Shown here: positions 58,306-64,000 of the stretch, piece by piece
How the letters are laid out: each line of letters opens with the position of its first letter
Numbering within the stretch: position 1 is the stretch's first letter
Origin: Undaria pinnatifida
Taxonomy: Eukaryota; Sar; Phaeophyceae; Laminariales; Alariaceae
Reading direction: 5' to 3'
DNA length: 64,000 nucleotides
NCBI GenBank assembly: GCA_012845835.1
Contig: JABAKD010000006.1
Coordinates: 1,162,116-1,226,115, forward strand
The notes under the pieces: model-generated
Seen by the model: only the letters and a program-made list of their open reading frames with translations
Database searches by the model: none
What the model was told of the DNA's origin: nothing
Position numbers and translations under genes: made by a program

Positions 58306-58606
58306 TTTTTATTATTTTTTAAACTCCTACTTTCCAGCTTCTGGACAAGCCTTGGTCACAGGTATCGTCCCTTCTCCCCCCCGGTTCTTGCTTTCAATTA
58401 TTATCGCGCTTAGGGCTCAGCAATCCCACTGCTCGTCGATTTCTCATCGAGTGTTGCCAACTCACGCTCTCGCGCTTTCCGCAAGTCAATTTGTGCACGA
58501 GAAAAAGTCCCCACGAATTTATACGAGTATGTACTCGGGGGGATTCGAACTCACGAAACTGACTTATATCAGGCTCGAGGATAACCTGATACGCCACTGG
58601 GGCGAC
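58306..58606 (-). mobile_element. tRNA-derived SINE, copy 7
   Basis: It has the full architecture in minus orientation. The B-box region reads GAGTTCGAATCCCCCCGAG on the minus strand. Confidence 0.82.
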
Positions 58607-59058
58607 CGGCACAAAAAGAGAGACGAGCTCTGCGATCACCAACCTCGAGACATGAGACACACATCACTGTACATTCAGCAAGATGGTTCCGACATGCAAG
58701 GCTAACCGCAATGAGCACGTGGGTGTTCATCCAGATTCTTCATCCTACTGCCCATGTAGAGAGATAGCAGATGCTGCTGTGGAGGCAGACTTGTGCAACA
58801 GAGAACCCAGAAACGTGTCTGGTGGAAATCTCGTTTTTCGGCGGTATAATGCGGGCCCAACAGCCAATACGTGACAAATTATTCATAGTACCAGTATGTA
58901 TCGAAATATAGCCCAAGGACCTTTCGATAATCCATATTAAAAATAAAGAACGGTCCTTATATATCCGTGCAGAGCGGTACTGAGAGTGGTACAAACCTGC
59001 CAAAAAAAGCACCGCACTAATTCCAAGTAGTTTCTAGTCAAAAACGTGTAGCACTTCG

Positions 59059-60072
59059 GTGATACCAGTACGTACACACGTAGTTTTCAATATAATAACC
59101 ATACTTTCGTTAAAAAAAGACAAACCGACCCTTATATTTTCGTCTATATCACTGCTACTGTCCTTGCTGCTGTTGATGCCGCTGCCAGTGCCACGCAACG
59201 AGTCTGAGACCTCCATGTCCGCCTCAGAACATCTCTCGAAGGCGGCTTGTCAGCTATCAGGACACCTCATCCAGGGAGGTGCATGGGAATGTCCCTGGTA
59301 TGCTGCTTCCCAGCGTGGTAGCTGCTGCTTCTTGGTATGGAGCCATAGGTGTCGGCTGTCACGCTATAGTACAGCAGGTCAGCGTTGCAAGATACCGCGT
59401 GCTGTGCGGTGTACATTAATGCCAAGTACTTTACCAAAGATGTTTGAACATGACACCCAAACGGAGACCACGAGGAAGCGGGTTCTGATGCACGGATATT
59501 CGCCAAGCTTTCCCTACGGATGCCTATTCGCGTGCACACACCCTCCGCCTCCTAGTTGGAGCAGTTACCACTAGGCGGGCGAGCGATAGCCATAAGCTCT
59601 ACCTGTCGACTACGGGAGGGTGCGTTGCAATGTCCAATATTTCACGGCTCACCTAGCACATTGCTCTCTCAAACCGTCCGCAGTCAAAACGATCGGGGAC
59701 GTCGATGAGGGCTCGTCAATCGCCATGGGCCCTTCCCTCTAGCTGCTCGAGCCGCGCCCGCTGCCTCCAGGGATACCCACTGCTTCTTTCCTTTGCAAGG
59801 TAACACGTAGGTTTGTCTCGTGTGGGAACGAGCTGCCACCTTGTAGCGTGACACTTCAAATGTATGCTCCCTGTTGGTCGTACGCGTTTCGCGTTCCAGC
59901 GAAATGGCCCCGCAACAACGATCGCAAAAAAAAATATAATCCGTTCAAAACACGCCGTTTGGAATACTGGAAACCCTTAGTTGGTCGTATGTCGTATCGA
60001 GTATCGAGTATCGAGGACGACTCGAGGACGTGTGTTGTTGATGCTGTGTGTGGTGCTGTACTACTGTTGTAG
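59059..60072. other. Region with unassigned ORFs
   Basis: A 171-codon plus ORF (59059-59574) and a 112-codon minus ORF overlapping 59856-60194 show no family feature I recognise. Confidence 0.35.
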
Positions 60073-60195
60073 ATCAGCGTGGGAGTTGTCATGTTACCGC
60101 TATCGCTGAACGTGATTGGCATAGAAGATGGCATCTTCTTGGGGGGCTGCACTGGTTTCAGCGGAACAATCAAGCACGAACCGTCTGATTTCATC
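60073..60195 (+). CDS. Possible exon of a PUS7/TruD-type pseudouridine synthase
   Basis: The open frame ends VIGIEDGIFLGGCTGFSG then TIKHEPSDFI and meets a strong donor ATC|GTGAGTG. Known PUS7/TruD proteins have a conserved GF.G.IK...SDF.V block near the N-terminus, and the splice falls exactly where V would follow. These enzymes convert uridine to pseudouridine in tRNA and mRNA. The acceptor could be gttgtag before 60073 or ggcatag before 60120. No second exon was found before the window end, so this rests on about 20 residues. Confidence 0.4.
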
Positions 60196-60517
60196 GTGAG
60201 TGCTTCGACTGAGCTTGCTGTATTCGTTCATGATCGTCCCGTTACTACCAGGTATGTACGAGTACAAGCTGTGCTGCCAGCTACTCTGCTGCTACTTGTA
60301 CGTATAATGTACCCCCCCCTGTATCTCGTAAGCAGCATTGTGCTTCGTTTGTGTACTTCGATACATCCAGTGCTCGTGCCGATTCCTCATCCTGGAGGCA
60401 TGCAAGCTCTACGAGCTGGGCCAGCCAAGGTGCTGATTTCGAGTTAAATTGGCGATGCCGCGCTCAATTTTACATGTTGGGATATGATGTTTTGGCACGG
60501 TGTTGGCCATGCACCAC

Positions 60518-60662
60518 GCAACAAACGTGAGACCTGCCTTTTTTGTTTTCTTCTTTTGTTCGAGAGATGTGATCGATACAACGATCCAAAAAAATACACA
60601 AGCGGCCATAACTTTTCTGAAAAAAGAAGAGAAAAAAAAGGCGAGTCTCACGTTTGTTTTGC
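60518..60662. mobile_element. Small inverted-repeat element
   Basis: GCAACAAACGTGAGACCTGC at the left and GCGAGTCTCACGTTTGTTTT at the right are inverted copies flanking about 90 bp of AT-rich sequence. Confidence 0.65.
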
Positions 60663-60863
60663 ACATGCGGTTCAAATACTGTATGAGGTTGAAATTTCAG
60701 ACCGAAACTCGCAAAATTGAGGAGGGCATCGCAGTATTACTACTTGTTCTCATCACTACTTGTTTAATGTACAAGAACCGTTTGTTGGTCACATCTCGTG
60801 ATGGGTCTCGAATTGGGCAGTGCATCTGATATCTATCGTCTCGTTGTGTCCTCAAGACCGTCT

Positions 60864-61266
60864 ACACCAATTTTCACCTTGATCGGGAAAGGCGATTTTT
60901 GGAGTCGTCATACTCATTTGTAGGCCAAGAATGTCAAGAAAAACTATCACTTTGAGTTTTCTTGGATATCTCGGCGAGTTCGAGTCGGATTCTCAAACTG
61001 TTTGGACCTGCATATGCACAGTTAAGCCACGGTCAATGTCTCCAAATTTCAAGTCCTAAGTTACACCACACCAATTTTCACCTTGATCGGGAAAGGCGAT
61101 TTTTGGAGTCGTCATACTCATTTGTAGGCCAAGAATGTCAAGAAAAATTATCACTTTGAGTTTTCTTGGATATCTCGGCGAGTTCGAGTCGGATTCTCAA
61201 ACTGTTTGGACCTGCATATGCACAGTTAAGCCACGGTCAATGTCTCCAAATTTCAAGTCCTAAGTT
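60864..61266. repeat. Recent tandem duplication, unit 204 bp
   Basis: Two adjacent units starting ACACCAATTTTCACCTTGAT differ at about one site (AAAAACTATC against AAAAATTATC). Confidence 0.92.
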
Positions 61267-62764
61267 GTAGTGGCTGACTATTAGATTCGACTCTAGGATG
61301 CTTTATCCGCTTTTAGGCTGGCCCAGCTCGTAGCTCTATACGAGTAGTCGCGCACTACGAGACGGAGCTACTGTACAACGCAACTACAAGGAGTACAGCT
61401 TGACAACTGCTGTCTGAGGATATATGAGATTTGGCGATCCTACACCAAACGGCGTGCGTGTGATGAGAGCGATATAATTATATTGCCCCTCATTCGCTCC
61501 TTTGATTATTTCCACCCATCGACCCATCGACATATCCCTCCCCGGCAAGTTGTCTGGTGTGTGTGTTCTTCACGTTACACAGGCTTTTTCGCCCATCTAC
61601 ATCCAGCAACCCAGTGTCCGTCCCGATGCCTCCTACGAGAGCTCGTCTCTCTACTAGTATTCTGTGACCACTAATCACTACAGTATACCTGGCAACACGG
61701 ATGATAGCACACCCCTTGCTTGAAGAACGCCCCCCCCCCCTATAAAAGCACACCCTGGGGCCTTTTGTTTTTGTTATTTTTCGACCGCCACTATATCACC
61801 GGTTGTACTTCGAATACCACACCCCCTTCGGACCTACGCCTAAAAACGTATCAAACCCCAAAGTATCACACCTGGTTAGGCCCAATCTTCTAAGACAACC
61901 GAAACGAGTACGGTCGTAGTAAGTCCGACTTAGAAATCGAGCGTAGATAGGAAGAAGACCGCCGCAGGCGAAAAAAATGTGGGATAAGACGTGCGAATTA
62001 TATTCGTCTTAATCCGCGGGTTTCTGCAAGATGACGGATTTTGTCGATACAAACCAGCGCGCACCGCTATGGTAACGGTATGATTTGTGCTGGGTGCGGG
62101 CTAGGAAAAAATATTTAGTATCAAGATTTCAGCAGCCAGTTTTTCCGTGGGACAAGGCCTCTGAAGTGCAATCCTCGGGAGTTTCATCGAACGTGGAACC
62201 GGTAACCGTTTTCCAGTATCGCAGAAAGGCGTTTTTTCAGCTGCCATCCCCGGGTTTTAAGCGTGTTTGGCCTTGCTATCACCGGCGTGGACACAAAAAA
62301 TGGTTTCAGACCGACGCCTGTCATGCGTTAGCACACCCTTCGTTAACACAACCCCTTGTTCGCACATCCCATGTATCGCCCCCCCCTATTATAATAGCAC
62401 ACCCCCTGCAATCTAGCCGGGGTCTGGTCACACTCCTTGGTGACCAAAGATACCGCTACCAAACCTCCTCGTTATCACACCCCCTGTCATCTGACCGAGT
62501 CTGTCTGCACTCGATAGCAACCGACGTCCCGTTAGCACGCCCCCTCCATGTCGCATCCCCTCGTTATCACACACCCCAGCTGCTGGGTTCCTGTGCATGG
62601 CGCTTATCACCGGGGGTACGCTAGGTAGCACACCCCCTATAAAAGCATCCCCGGTGATGATATTTTCAAAGGTCAAAAAGTTATCACGGCGGTGTTCTTT
62701 CATCCGTGTTATACGGTAACCTGCAAGACAGCTACTTTTCTCCTTTTTTGTGCTCATGTATTAT

Positions 62765-62960
62765 CTTTGTACTTTCTATTGCTCTCTCCCTCCCTAGACG
62801 TTACTCAGATCCGAGGTCACTGAGCTGGCTCTTCCCCCCCCTCCCCACTACGGTGCACGTGCCTTCATTTTTATCGCCCGAAGACTTCAGCCCTTTCTTC
62901 CTTTGTCGACTCGCATCGAATAACGCCTACCCACGCTGCTAAGCGACAGGTCGCCCTCAG
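62765..62960. repeat. Dispersed repeat Z, copy 4
   Basis: GCTCTCTCCCTCCCTAG, TTACTCAGATCCGAGGTCAC, CCCCACTACGGTGC and CTACCCACGCTGCTAAGCGA. Confidence 0.65.
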
Positions 62961-63004
62961 TTCCTTTGATTTTCATTTTTGCAAATAAACTCAAAAGTCC
63001 GACC

Positions 63005-63075
63005 CCTACGATGATATTCGAACCACAGAACCAACTCTATTAGAGGGTAACCACTAGACCACCGGGGCACTACTG
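63005..63075 (-). repeat. tRNA-like remnant
   Basis: The minus strand reads CCCCGGTGGTCTAGTGGTTA (A-box) and GTGGTTCGAATATCATC (B-box) at tRNA spacing. The acceptor and anticodon stems do not pair properly, so it is more likely a SINE head than a working tRNA. Confidence 0.4.
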
Positions 63076-63255
63076 CTGTTGCTGTAGATACACATGCTGC
63101 AAAGCAAGCAAGGTAATTTGGCCAAGCGATGCCAATCGCAATGAACACGCGGGCAAAAAGAGAAAAAATGACAAGCCGAGCCACCTCACCTGAATATTTG
63201 CAACTAAACAAAGAAGAAAAAATAAATACCAGAAAAACAATAAACACCTGGTATT

Positions 63256-63562
63256 TTTTTTTGTTTTTTTTTCTGCACACTTTTACTTTCCAGCTTCTGG
63301 ACAAGCCGTGGTCACAGGTGTCATCCCTTCTCCTCCCCGGTTCTTGCCTTCAATTTTTATCGCGCATAGGGTTCAGCAATCCCACTGCTCGTCGATTGTT
63401 CATCGAGTGTTGCTAACTCACGCTCTCGCGCTTTCCGCAAGTCAATTTGTCCACGAGCAAAAGTCCCCACGAATTTGTACGAGTATGCACTCGGCGGGGC
63501 TCGAACTCACGAAACTGGCCTATACCAGGCTCGAGGATAACCTGATACGCCACCGGGGCGAC
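63256..63562 (-). mobile_element. tRNA-derived SINE, copy 8
   Basis: A complete copy with minus-strand head TGGCGTATCAGGTTATCC and B-box GAGTTCGAGCCCCGCCGAG. Confidence 0.85.
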
Positions 63563-64000
63563 GGTATATGGGTGTGCGTGTGCGCTTCATATTGAACTGT
63601 TGTTTCCATAAACATCCAGGACATCTACTCGTACATAGCATATGATATCATCTTTTAATTGTGAAAAAATGAAAAATAAACACTGCAGCTGTGAGATCGG
63701 CCAAAAAGGATCTTGATCAAAACTCATGTTTGCAAGCTGCGTGTCCATGTTGATAATTAGTAGTGTCCGTGCCGACGCCTCATCCTCGAGACAGGATCGC
63801 GCGATGTGTGTTGTTCATGTTAAACTGATGTTTTCACCAATCCACATTCAGCACAACCAGCACAACCAGTGTCGGTGCCGATGCCTCATGGAGAGACGAG
63901 CTCTGTGGTCACAAACTACGAGGCAGCGATGCACATTGCAAAGACGGCAAGAAGGTGATTTGGCCATGCAATGAACCACAATGAACACGCTGGTACAAAA

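Noticed and set aside
63005-63075. Functional tRNA gene on the minus strand
   Set aside because: A and B boxes are present, but the acceptor and anticodon stems do not form.

Overview
This is a nuclear window from an intron-rich, repeat-laden eukaryote. The best fit is a brown-alga-like stramenopile. The grounds are many short exons in kilobase introns full of small repeats, near-even base composition with long C/G tracts, CCCTAA-type telomere-like runs, and a copper-ATPase whose N-terminal metal domains carry a Cys-X3-Cys variant that I recall from stramenopile P1B ATPases. The assignment is inference; there is no marker gene in the window.

Layout. (1) 258-7007, plus strand: the 3' five exons of a TrhO/TSTD2-type rhodanese (sulfurtransferase) gene. 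Its start lies left of the window. (2) 7008-10362: repeats (MITEs, a TAG microsatellite). (3) 10363-11630, plus strand: a probable unrecognised gene (four phase-compatible 3' exons) whose stop codon lies at the edge of a micro-MITE array. (4) 11626-17676: repeats only. (5) 17677-41681, minus strand: twenty exons of a P1B-1 copper-transporting ATPase (ATP7/RAN1/CCC2 class). All twenty splice in one frame to 1471 residues plus stop; the 5' end is unresolved. (6) 41,700-64,000: mostly repeats, comprising decayed copies of the ATPase's first visible exon, a tRNA-derived SINE family (seven long copies and one headless copy), a 400-bp palindrome, poly-C modules, interstitial telomere-like repeats, a Tc1/mariner-like element, and one likely exon of a PUS7/TruD-type pseudouridine synthase near 60.1 kb.

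The most unusual signal is a recurrent duplication architecture. At four loci in two unrelated genes, the acceptor plus the 5' part of an exon has been tandemly copied into the intron just upstream of the functional exon. The copies are decayed pseudo-exons, several with in-frame stops, at spacings that cluster near 215-235 bp. The ATPase introns also hold a four-LTR tandem array of a miniature retroelement, a 1-kb 20-bp minisatellite and a GC-AG intron.

The two recognised genes act separately: the rhodanese protein in sulfur transfer or tRNA-modification chemistry, the ATPase in copper export or loading of the secretory pathway. No operon-like relation is implied.
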